Below are positions 7,651 to 14,533 of a stretch of 23,727 bases of DNA, piece after piece. This DNA is from Lachnospiraceae bacterium UBA7481. Lineage in GTDB: Bacteria; Bacillota; Clostridia; Lachnospirales; Lachnospiraceae. Within the stretch, counting starts at the first letter, position 1; each line of letters starts with the position of its first letter. The stretch lies in contig DLOP01000065.1 of the NCBI GenBank assembly GCA_002478505.1, forward strand, positions 1-23,727, in the 5' to 3' direction. The notes beneath the pieces were generated by a model that ran no database searches, was not told the DNA's origin, and was given only the letters and a program-made list of their open reading frames with translations. The position numbers were made by a program, and so were the translations under genes.

Positions 7651-7791
7651 ATACAATATGTGCATATAACTATCATTCAGCGTTTTCCCATAAATTGTTA
7701 CTTCAACCTGTGTTCCGGAAGAAACATTATAATCAGGCATAGGAAAATATTTTGCTTTCTGAATGTTATATGCCCGACGATTTGAATTTGA
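7624..7791 (-). pseudogene. Fragment of an AlbA/Schlafen-type ATP-binding protein gene
   Basis: The minus strand reads RRAYNIQKAKYFPMPDYN and continues to IYGKTLNDSYMHILYDHQD before a TAA stop at 7624-7626. By hand alignment, 23 of 51 residues match residues 387-437 of the intact AlbA-type protein encoded at 8859-10574 (nucleotides about 9270-9422). It is therefore a diverged paralogue piece, not a recent duplication. An in-frame TAG lies just upstream (7792-7794), and nothing of the AlbA or ATPase domains is present. The 412-bp stretch between 7490 and 7901 otherwise holds only AT-rich DNA, the iterons at 7608-7650 and the acetyltransferase terminator. Confidence 0.7.
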
Positions 7792-7850
7792 CTAAAAATA
7801 TTTTTCAAATCGCACAATCTCCTTAACATAAAAATATATCTAAATAAACA

Positions 7851-7867
7851 CAAGAAAACCTTGTGAT
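7851..7867 (-). terminator. Terminator of the GNAT gene
   Basis: A 6-bp stem CACAAG / CTTGTG with a 5-nt loop, followed on the minus strand by TTTATTTAGATATATTTTT. It lies about 35 bases after the acetyltransferase stop. The stem is short, but position and the U-rich tail fit. Confidence 0.5.
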
Positions 7868-7901
7868 GATAACATTTTTATTTACTTTTATATTTTAATT
7901 A

Positions 7902-8381
7902 TTATGTATTTATTAATTCATATAGCAATTGCGTATAATAATTTCCTCTGTTGATATTCCTTGTCCTCCCTGTATTTTTAAAGCCATTATTTTCATAAAA
8001 GCGTCTTGCTTTTCTATTATTCTCCAATACCCATAACTGTATTTTAAATTTATCAAACACATTTCTCAGATACAGCACAACCTGTTTCCCATATCCTTTA
8101 TTTCTATATTCATCAAGTATGTAAAAACTTGATATTTCACAGCTTTCAGTCCCACACAAATTAACTTTCACTATTCCTACAGCTATTTCATTAGAATATA
8201 ACAAAAAATAATAAATATCCTTATTATTACACGATTCTAAAAATTCCTGTGTTCTTTTGCCTTGCGTATCTGTACACAAATATTCTTCAGGAAACATATC
8301 TGCATATGCCTGTCTCCATGCCTTAGAATGTATTTGACCAATAATGTCTGCATGTCCAATTTCAGCTTTTACTATCTTCAT
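7902..8381 (-). CDS. GNAT family N-acetyltransferase, 159 aa
   Basis: This is an acetyl-CoA-dependent N-acyltransferase of the GNAT fold; the acceptor is unknown. The acetyl-CoA pyrophosphate loop is RNKGYG (93-98) inside motif A (SSFYILDEYRNKGYGKQVV), and motif B reads WVLENNRKARRFYENNGF (117-134). The N-terminus (AWRQAYADMFPEEYL) matches the style of GNATs with a helix-loop acceptor site. The length is normal for a single-domain GNAT. A Shine-Dalgarno-like AAGGA and a nearer AGG precede the ATG. It stands alone as a single-gene unit with a possible promoter and terminator, and is flanked on both sides by copies of a perfect 31-bp repeat. Low-GC codon use (many AAT, TTT, ATA) suggests recent acquisition. 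Confidence 0.9.
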   Translation of the reverse strand: MKIVKAEIGHADIIGQIHSKAWRQAYADMFPEEYLCTDTQGKRTQEFLESCNNKDIYYFLLYSNEIAVGIVKVNLCGTESCEISSFYILDEYRNKGYGKQVVLYLRNVFDKFKIQLWVLENNRKARRFYENNGFKNTGRTRNINRGNYYTQLLYELINT

Positions 8382-8405
8382 AAACTACGCCTAATTCCTT
8401 TTGAA

Positions 8406-8414
8406 ACTATACCA
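8406..8414 (-). promoter_or_regulatory. Possible extended -10 promoter of the GNAT gene
   Basis: The minus strand reads TGGTATAGT, an extended -10 element 24 bases before the start codon, which would give a leader of under 20 nt. The -35 position (GTGATA) is poor. This is a weak call. Confidence 0.35.
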
Positions 8415-8447
8415 TTCCATTTTTAATCTATCACATAATATAGGGCA

Positions 8448-8487
8448 TAGCAACCCTACCAGAACCAACGGTTCTACCACCCTCACG
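8448..8487. repeat. Displaced copy of the tuf 3' end (40 bp)
   Basis: This stretch matches 11115-11154, the last codons of tuf, at 38 of 40 bases in the same orientation. On the minus strand it still encodes REGGRTVGSGRVA, and both mismatches are synonymous third-position changes (ACA to ACC in the Thr codon, GGA to GGT in a Gly codon). The match ends sharply at both sides, and no other part of tuf is present nearby. It could be the original tuf end displaced by an insertion, or the last scrap of a second tuf copy. Confidence 0.85.
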
Positions 8488-8597
8488 TTGCCACGGCATG
8501 TTTATCTATATCGCAAAGCATGATAAAATGGGGATTTTTTTATTTATATTATCCTCAATATCGGCTTATTTTTGTGGTTATTAAAAATTTTAGAAGC

Positions 8598-8676
8598 ATT
8601 TTAGAAGCACGATCTTGAATAAACCTTGAATAATTCTTGAATAACCTTGGGTAAATTTACTCAAGGTTTATTCAAG
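8598..8676. repeat. 31-bp direct repeat (copy 2) plus 11-bp iterons and a 41-bp inverted repeat
   Basis: Positions 8598-8628 repeat 7592-7622 exactly. Units of CTTGAATAAAC type follow at 8614, 8625, 8636 (one base short) and 8646. The last two units form the left arm of an imperfect palindrome (8636-8676, centred near 8656) whose right arm ends in GTTTATTCAAG. It lies within the 477-bp gene-free stretch from 8382 to 8858, which also contains the tuf-end copy, the AAACCAAT arrays and the AlbA gene terminator. Confidence 0.75.
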
Positions 8677-8723
8677 CTATTGTTTCAATACCCAATATGA
8701 GCGCTGCTGATTAATTGAGCGTC

Positions 8724-8757
8724 AAACCAACTCTTAAACCAATTCTTAAACCAATTT
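8724..8757. repeat. 12-bp tandem repeat, AAACCAAT-type units, array 1
   Basis: Three consecutive units, AAACCAACTCTT, AAACCAATTCTT and AAACCAATTT, are spaced exactly 12 bp apart. An inverted ATTGGTTT lies 15 bases further on, at 8772-8779. No protein explanation is convincing on either strand. Confidence 0.7.
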
Positions 8758-8786
8758 ATATTTTTATCAATATTGGTTTAATCCCG

Positions 8787-8809
8787 AAAAAGGCTAATTA
8801 CAAGCCTTT
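8787..8809 (-). terminator. Intrinsic terminator of the AlbA-type gene
   Basis: On the minus strand a 7-bp stem AAAGGCT / AGCCTTT with a 7-nt loop ends in a run of five T. It lies about 50 bases after the AlbA-type stop codon, between the two AAACCAAT arrays. Confidence 0.6.
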
Positions 8810-8833
8810 CAGCATTTTTAATGTGTTATTATC

Positions 8834-8856
8834 AAACCAATTCTTAAACCAATTTT
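8834..8856. repeat. 12-bp tandem repeat, AAACCAAT-type units, array 2
   Basis: Two further units, AAACCAATTCTT (8834-8845) and AAACCAATTTT (8846-8856), lie directly beside the AlbA-type stop codon (8859-8861). The first is identical to the second unit of array 1, so the two arrays share one repeat about 98 bp apart. Confidence 0.65.
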
Positions 8857-8858
8857 AC

Positions 8859-10574
8859 TTAACCATTCTTCTTGTCTTTGACCAAAATCCAATGCGAGAT
8901 CTGCTTGTTATCAGAATCAGTGGTTATAATTCCCTTTCTCTTAAGCGCTGTAAGCAAAGTTAATACTTTCCGATCTTTCTGACTGGAAGAAAGAGTATCC
9001 GGAAACTTGTCAACCAGCAAATCACGTATTGCAGCCTTATTTGCTTTTCCAAATTCTTCAAGATAATTAACAATCATATCCTGATAATATTTGTTGTCAA
9101 ACGCCTTATTTTTTATATACTGCGCTTTATCCTCCGCCGTTTTTGCCAGAGGAGCTGCCAAATACAAGTTATTTACTCGCCCTTCTACCAGCTTGTGCTT
9201 CCTTAAATGCGCTGTTGCCTCCTTAGAAATCGGTTTTCCCTTTTGCACTTGATCCAGTAGATAGACCGTCACCAAATTGAGATTTTCATTATCATGAAGC
9301 AAGTAAGTAAACTTTTCGTTGATCTCTTTCCCATAAATCGATACCTTAACTCTGTCATTTGATGTAATATCATAATCCGGCAACGGGAAGAACTTTTCCC
9401 GCTGAATGTGAAATACCCGCCGGATTCCTGTAGCCTCTGTATCGATCATCTTAAACATCACCATCGCTTCTGCTAAAAGCTGATTGCGATAGAACGGAGA
9501 AGTATAACCGGGATTCAAAATAGGCTCTATGCTTCCCGGAATAAAACTCCCCGGATTTGTAAGAATCAATTCATCTTCAAATTCATTCACATAGATCCGC
9601 CCGCCCAAGCTGTAATCAGAATGGGCAATACAATTGTTGAGTAATTCCCTCAATACCCATGTATCATATTGCTTGGTTTCCATTGGAAACAATGTCATTT
9701 GATCCGGCATATATCTATATGTGAGGTTTCGGATATTTTCCAGAATCCTGTCACTGAGCGTAATAAAAGGTATCTTGAAAATCTTATAATCTTTTACCAT
9801 CTCTTTTGAATCATAAATGCGCCATGAAGCCTCCGGTACACTCTCAAACAGATAATCATATGCCGAATTCCCCAGAAGCAACATTGCTGCATTTGTAACC
9901 TTACCATTGACAACCAGTTTTCTTCTCTCCAGAAACTCCTCATCTGACATTTGATCCACTTCGTCAGCGATATGCTGTTCATTCATCTTTTCCTTATACT
10001 TATTTCTTGCAATAGCAATGGCATCTGCATCCAAATGCTCAATTGTTGCATCAGGTATAAATCGCTTCGACCAATCCAGCCTTACCTGACGCCGAATGCG
10101 TTCTCTTTTCTCTTCCGATAATGGTACAAGCGATTCTCCATCACGACCGTACTCCTGATTATGCCATCCGGTTGGAACAGCAGTGATAGCTGCCGGTATT
10201 TGAAACATTATCACTCGTTTTTCTTTTCCCTCTACTATCGGGAAAATTTCATAAATATCAATAAACGAAATACCCCCTGTAGTAGCGGAACCAATTTCGT
10301 GCTTTAAAGTATCCAGTCCATTACTGTTTCTATACTCAGTCCCCACAATCTTTCGTTTCTTATTATTCACGCCAAATACAAGCCAGCCATATTGCAGACC
10401 TCGTAAATTGGCTTCATTACTTAACGCTGAGAAATACCGACCAATCTTGTCCCTGTCATAATCTTTACCGGCTTCCTTGAACTCAACCACTTCATCTTCC
10501 CAGTTATCAATCAGACCATAGAGTGTGAGGATCATTTCTTCATTTTTTGATTTCTTTAATGACTTAATATCCAT
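8859..10574 (-). CDS. AlbA/Schlafen-domain protein with C-terminal GHKL-like ATPase module
   Basis: This is a 571-residue cytoplasmic protein of the AlbA_2 (Schlafen AlbA) plus HATPase_c_4 family, often annotated as ATP-binding protein or putative transcriptional regulator. Residue numbers below count from the upstream ATG at 10580. The AlbA_2 domain spans about 26-155 (EDEVVEFKEAGK, then YGWLVFGVNNKKRKIVG). The GHKL-like module is marked by RELLNNCIAHSDYS (311-324, the N-box) and ELILTNPGSFIPGS. A winged-helix-like C-terminus follows (AAIRDLLVDKFPDTLSSSQ, then VLTLLTALKRKGIITT). Two ATGs compete, at 10580 and 10574. GAGG lies two bases before the first and eight before the second, so I chose 10574. 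It follows the 58-aa membrane protein gene by 31 bases, so the two form an operon. Nucleic-acid binding is known for the fold; the target here is unknown. Confidence 0.9.
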   Translation of the reverse strand: MDIKSLKKSKNEEMILTLYGLIDNWEDEVVEFKEAGKDYDRDKIGRYFSALSNEANLRGLQYGWLVFGVNNKKRKIVGTEYRNSNGLDTLKHEIGSATTGGISFIDIYEIFPIVEGKEKRVIMFQIPAAITAVPTGWHNQEYGRDGESLVPLSEEKRERIRRQVRLDWSKRFIPDATIEHLDADAIAIARNKYKEKMNEQHIADEVDQMSDEEFLERRKLVVNGKVTNAAMLLLGNSAYDYLFESVPEASWRIYDSKEMVKDYKIFKIPFITLSDRILENIRNLTYRYMPDQMTLFPMETKQYDTWVLRELLNNCIAHSDYSLGGRIYVNEFEDELILTNPGSFIPGSIEPILNPGYTSPFYRNQLLAEAMVMFKMIDTEATGIRRVFHIQREKFFPLPDYDITSNDRVKVSIYGKEINEKFTYLLHDNENLNLVTVYLLDQVQKGKPISKEATAHLRKHKLVEGRVNNLYLAAPLAKTAEDKAQYIKNKAFDNKYYQDMIVNYLEEFGKANKAAIRDLLVDKFPDTLSSSQKDRKVLTLLTALKRKGIITTDSDNKQISHWILVKDKKNG

Positions 10575-10605
10575 AATCATAACCTCATTTTGTTCTTCCT
10601 GTCAG

Positions 10606-10782
10606 CTACCCAAACAGTTTCCCAATAATCCACAGCATAAATAAGATAATAAATACCCATCCCATAAATCCACATCCCGGTCTGCCACCGGAACCGAGCT
10701 TGTCTCCGCCTGACATTTTATAATTGAAATAACCGTCCGGTCCACTTGTGCTTGTAAGGTTGAAATATGTTATACCATTCAT
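10606..10782 (-). CDS. Small membrane protein, 58 aa, first gene of the AlbA operon
   Basis: This is a 58-codon frame starting MNGITYFNLTSTSG at 10782 and ending IIGKLFG at a TAG (10606-10608). GGAGG (10793-10797) lies ten bases before the ATG and is among the best ribosome sites in the accessory half. Residues 1-35 are polar and Gly/Ser-rich (GGDKLGSGGRPGCG). Residues 39-57 form a single hydrophobic helix (FMGWVFIILFMLWIIGKLF), so a C-terminally anchored membrane protein is likely. I do not recognise the family. It lies 31 bases before the AlbA-type gene and shares its predicted promoter and terminator, which suggests a joint function. A non-coding leader is less likely given the ribosome site and the clean hydrophobic segment. 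Confidence 0.72.
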   Translation of the reverse strand: MNGITYFNLTSTSGPDGYFNYKMSGGDKLGSGGRPGCGFMGWVFIILFMLWIIGKLFG

Positions 10783-10956
10783 CGTAATGTTACCTCCAAA
10801 AGAAAGCGGGTTCTCAATGCCGATTATTTTCCTTTTTTCAAAATTGCAACAGCACTAAGTTTCATAAGCAATTAAAAAACAATTGATGTCTGAATACTCT
10901 ACCATATTAACCATATGCGATAGCAATTTTAACAAAAGCTAAACACTGTTTCACTT

Positions 10957-10985
10957 ATAATATAACACATTTTATCATTTTTGAA
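10957..10985 (-). promoter_or_regulatory. Candidate promoter of the membrane-protein/AlbA operon
   Basis: On the minus strand TTCAAA (10980-10985), a 17-bp spacer and TATTAT (10957-10962) predict a leader of about 170 nt. It lies in the AT-rich 318-bp gap (10783-11100) that otherwise contains the tuf terminator. I saw no other clear element in this gap. Confidence 0.45.
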
Positions 10986-11046
10986 TAAATATTTTAAATA
11001 CAATATTATCATGGCACCTTCAGCATTTTCACTGTTGCAAAATTTC

Positions 11047-11077
11047 AAAAAGGGCTTCCCGATTTCTCGGAAAGCCC
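11047..11077 (-). terminator. Strong intrinsic terminator of tuf
   Basis: An 11-bp stem (11067-11077 with 11052-11062, one G-U pair) closes a 4-nt loop and is followed on the minus strand by five T. It begins 24 bases after the tuf stop and separates the core operon from the accessory zone. Confidence 0.9.
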
Positions 11078-11100
11078 CATAAAACCTAGCTTTTTATTGA

Positions 11101-12288
11101 TTACTCGATGATAGTAGCAACCCTACCAGATCCAACTGTTCTACCACCCTCACGGATAGCGAATGTAAGACCCTGCTCCATAGCGATCGGATGGATCAGC
11201 TCGATGGTCATCTCTACGTTATCACCAGGCATACACATCTCTACACCGTCAGGAAGGTCACATACACCAGTTACGTCAGTTGTTCTGAAGTAGAACTGAG
11301 GTCTGTAGTTTTTGAAGAACGGAGTATGACGTCCACCTTCATCCTTTGTCAGTACATATACCTGAGCTGTGAATTTCTTATGGCATGTTACAGAACCGGG
11401 CTTAGCGATAACCTGTCCTCTTTCGATTTCTGTTCTCTGAACACCACGAAGCAGTGCGCCGATGTTGTCACCAGCCTGTGCCTCATCAAGCATCTTACGG
11501 AACATTTCGATACCTGTAACAACAGTCTTCTTTGTCTCTTCCTTGATACCAACGATTTCAACTTCCTCGTTAAGATGAAGAACACCACGCTCTACTCTAC
11601 CGGTAGCAACTGTACCACGGCCTGTGATTGTGAATACGTCCTCAACAGGCATCAGGAACGGCTGGTCTGTAGCACGCTTAGGATCAGGAATATAATCATC
11701 AACTGTGCCCATCAGTTCCATAACCTTGTCGCCCCACTCGCCGTTAGGATCTTCAAGAGCCTTTAATGCAGAACCACGAATGATAGGACATCCTGTGAAT
11801 TCATACTCCTCAAGCTGCTCTGTGATCTCCATTTCAACCAGGTCTAACAGCTCCTCATCATCAACCATATCGCACTTGTTCATGAATACAACGATATAAG
11901 GAACACCTACCTGACGGGACAGAAGGATGTGCTCCTTTGTCTGAGCCATAACACCATCTGTTGCAGCAACAACTAAGATAGCGCCGTCCATCTGTGCAGC
12001 ACCGGTGATCATGTTCTTAACGTAGTCAGCATGTCCCGGGCAGTCAACGTGTGCATAATGTCTCTTCTCTGTCTCGTACTCAACGTGAGCAGTAGAAATT
12101 GTGATACCTCTTTCTCTTTCTTCCGGAGCTTTATCAATGTTCTCGAAATCTGTAGCTGTATTACCAGCAACTCTTTCAGCCAATACCTTTGTAATTGCTG
12201 CTGTTAATGTTGTTTTACCATGGTCAACGTGACCAATGGTACCAATATTACAATGGGGTTTTGTTCTTTCAAATTTTGCTTTAGCCAT
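11101..12288 (-). CDS. tuf: Elongation factor Tu
   Basis: EF-Tu is the GTPase that delivers aminoacyl-tRNA to the ribosomal A site. At 395 residues it has the normal length. G1 is GHVDHGKT (19-26), switch I holds the invariant RGITI, G3 is DCPGH, and G4 is NKCD. The second domain begins near LMPVEDVFTITGRGTVATGR, and the third ends REGGRTVGSGRVATIIE. The start is supported by GGAGG at 12300-12304, eleven bases upstream. It is the last gene of the str-type cluster, with its own promoter just after fusA and a strong terminator downstream. Its final codons are duplicated at 8448-8487. Confidence 0.99.
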   Translation of the reverse strand: MAKAKFERTKPHCNIGTIGHVDHGKTTLTAAITKVLAERVAGNTATDFENIDKAPEERERGITISTAHVEYETEKRHYAHVDCPGHADYVKNMITGAAQMDGAILVVAATDGVMAQTKEHILLSRQVGVPYIVVFMNKCDMVDDEELLDLVEMEITEQLEEYEFTGCPIIRGSALKALEDPNGEWGDKVMELMGTVDDYIPDPKRATDQPFLMPVEDVFTITGRGTVATGRVERGVLHLNEEVEIVGIKEETKKTVVTGIEMFRKMLDEAQAGDNIGALLRGVQRTEIERGQVIAKPGSVTCHKKFTAQVYVLTKDEGGRHTPFFKNYRPQFYFRTTDVTGVCDLPDGVEMCMPGDNVEMTIELIHPIAMEQGLTFAIREGGRTVGSGRVATIIE

Positions 12289-12367
12289 TTCTTATAAATC
12301 CTCCTTAAATAGATTTCCACTTGAGCTTTCCGCTCTTTTATTTTTAATTTAATTAGCACTATCTTGA

Positions 12368-12396
12368 ATTATAGTAAATATTACCATAATTTTCAA
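12368..12396 (-). promoter_or_regulatory. tuf promoter in the fusA-tuf gap
   Basis: On the minus strand TTGAAA (12391-12396), a 17-bp spacer and a perfect TATAAT (12368-12373) lie in the 111-bp gap. The -35 box is four bases past the fusA stop. It predicts a start near 12361 and a leader of about 70 nt, allowing EF-Tu to be made in excess over the rest of the operon. Confidence 0.8.
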
Positions 12397-12399
12397 GTA

Positions 12400-14517
12400 T
12401 TATTTTGCTTTTGCAGCCAATACTTTTTCCTGAATATTCTTCGGAACCGGTTCGTACTTTTCGAAGAACATGGAATAGTTTCCACGTCCCTGTGTCCTGG
12501 AACGAAGGTCTGTTGCATATCCGAACATTTCTGCCAAAGGCACATATCCTCTGACGATCTTTCCGCCGCCCAGATCATCCATACCTTCGATACGTCCACG
12601 ACGGGAATTGATATCGCCGATAACGTCTCCCATGTATTCCTCAGGCATCGTTACCTCAACCTTCATGATCGGCTCCAACAACACTGCATCGCCCTTGTTC
12701 ATAGCATCCTTAAATGCCATGGAACCGGCAATATGGAATGCCATTTCTGAAGAATCGACTTCATGATAAGAACCGTCATAAACATTGGCATAGACACCCA
12801 GTACCGGGAATCCGCCCAGAATACCGGACTTTGCAGCCTCTTCAATACCTTCACCGACTGCCGGAATGTATTCCTTCGGAATCGCACCGCCCACAACTGT
12901 GGACTCGAACTTGAATGTTTCTTCACCATTCGGATCCATCGGCTCAAATTTAACCTTACAGTGTCCATACTGACCACGACCACCGGACTGTTTTGCGTAC
13001 TTACTGTCAACCTCAACAGCCTTTGTAAATGTCTCCTTATACGCAACCTGCGGAGCGCCCACATTTGCCTCTACCTTAAATTCACGAAGCAGACGGTCAA
13101 CAATGATCTCCAGATGAAGCTCACCCATACCGGCAATGATTGTCTGTCCTGTCTCCTGATCCGTATGTGCACGGAAGGTAGGATCTTCTTCTGCCAGCTT
13201 TGCAAGTGACTCGCCCAGCTTGCCCTGTCCCGCTTTGGTCTTCGGCTCGATTGCAAGCTCGATAACCGGCTCAGGGAACTCCATGGACTCCAGGATAACC
13301 GGATGCTGGTCATCACAGATCGTATCTCCTGTGGTCGTAAATTTAAAACCAACTGCTGCCGCAATATCGCCGGAATATACCTTATCCAGCTCTGACCTCT
13401 TATTTGCATGCATCTGCAGGATACGTCCAACACGTTCCTTCTTGTCCTTCGTTGCATTCAGTACATAAGAACCGGAGTTCATCGTACCGGAATACACACG
13501 GAAGAATGCAAGCTTACCGACAAACGGGTCTGCCATGATCTTAAATGCCAATGCTGAGAACGGTTCCTCATCAGAAGAATGTCTCTCGATCTCATTGCCA
13601 TCCATATCAACACCCTTGATCGCCGGGATATCTGTAGGCGCCGGCATAAACTCCAATACTGCATCCAGAAGCTTCTGAACACCTTTGTTTCTGTAGGCAG
13701 ATCCACAGCATACCGGTACTGCCGCACATTCGCAGGTTCCCTTACGCAGTGCTTTCTTCATTGCCTCTATAGAAGGTTCTTCCCCTTCCAGATACTTCTC
13801 TAAAAGATCATCATCCAGCTCACACACTTTTTCAACGAGCTCCGAATGATATAACTCCGCATCATCCTTCATGTTGTCAGGGATATCAATAATATCGATA
13901 TTCTCACCCTTATCATCATTATAGATATATGCTTTCATTTCAAACAGATCGATAATGCCCTTAAACTCATCCTCCTTGCCGATCGGCAGCTGCAGGATAA
14001 TGGCATTTTTACCAAGTCTGTTTCTGATCTGATCAACAGCGCTATAGAAATCAGCTCCCATGATATCCATCTTATTGATGAATGCCATACGAGGAACATT
14101 ATAAGTGTCTGCCTGTCTCCAGACATTCTCTGACTGGGGCTCAACTCCGCCCTTTGCACAGAACACACCTACTGCACCATCCAATACACGCAGAGAACGC
14201 TCTACTTCAACCGTAAAGTCAACGTGGCCCGGGGTATCAATAATATTGATACGATGCTCTAAAGCGCCCGGCTTCGGTTTGCTGTTCTCCTGTAAGGTCC
14301 AGTGACAAGTCGTAGCGGCTGATGTGATCGTAATACCCCTTTCCTGCTCCTGAGCCATCCAGTCCATGGTAGCAGTACCTTCATGAGTATCACCAATCTT
14401 GTAATTTACACCGGTATAGTACAATATACGCTCGGTAAGGGTTGTCTTACCGGCATCGATATGCGCCATGATACCAATGTTTCTTGTTCGCTCTAATGGA
14501 TATTCTCTTTCAGCCAA
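12400..14517 (-). CDS. fusA: Elongation factor G (TTG start)
   Basis: EF-G is the translocation GTPase of the ribosome. It has 705 residues starting at TTG (14515-14517) in the context AEREYPLERTRNIGIMAHID, which matches the family N-terminus. AAGGAGG with GGAGG at 14526-14530 lies eight bases upstream. An upstream extension to 14628 would overlap rpsG and is not credible. G1 is AHIDAGKT (18-25), G3 is DTPGH (94-98), and G4 is NKMD (148-151). Domain IV carries SGGRGQYGHCKVKFEP, and the C-terminus holds the usual RRGRIEGMDDLGGGK region. A short insert (QENSKPKPGALEHR, about 76-89) before G3 is common in related Clostridia as far as I recall. It follows rpsG by 16 bases. Confidence 0.97.
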   Translation of the reverse strand: MAEREYPLERTRNIGIMAHIDAGKTTLTERILYYTGVNYKIGDTHEGTATMDWMAQEQERGITITSAATTCHWTLQENSKPKPGALEHRINIIDTPGHVDFTVEVERSLRVLDGAVGVFCAKGGVEPQSENVWRQADTYNVPRMAFINKMDIMGADFYSAVDQIRNRLGKNAIILQLPIGKEDEFKGIIDLFEMKAYIYNDDKGENIDIIDIPDNMKDDAELYHSELVEKVCELDDDLLEKYLEGEEPSIEAMKKALRKGTCECAAVPVCCGSAYRNKGVQKLLDAVLEFMPAPTDIPAIKGVDMDGNEIERHSSDEEPFSALAFKIMADPFVGKLAFFRVYSGTMNSGSYVLNATKDKKERVGRILQMHANKRSELDKVYSGDIAAAVGFKFTTTGDTICDDQHPVILESMEFPEPVIELAIEPKTKAGQGKLGESLAKLAEEDPTFRAHTDQETGQTIIAGMGELHLEIIVDRLLREFKVEANVGAPQVAYKETFTKAVEVDSKYAKQSGGRGQYGHCKVKFEPMDPNGEETFKFESTVVGGAIPKEYIPAVGEGIEEAAKSGILGGFPVLGVYANVYDGSYHEVDSSEMAFHIAGSMAFKDAMNKGDAVLLEPIMKVEVTMPEEYMGDVIGDINSRRGRIEGMDDLGGGKIVRGYVPLAEMFGYATDLRSRTQGRGNYSMFFEKYEPVPKNIQEKVLAAKAK

Positions 14518-14533
14518 GACTAGTTCCTCCTTC

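Noticed and set aside
7592..8856. CRISPR array
   Set aside because: The repeats are 11-12 bp head-to-tail units without spacers of regular size, and there are no cas genes.
8715..8963. Plus-strand 82-codon frame beginning MSVKPTLKPILKPI
   Set aside because: The repeated LKPI pattern only reflects the 12-bp DNA repeats, there is no ribosome site, and the second half is antisense to the AlbA-type gene.
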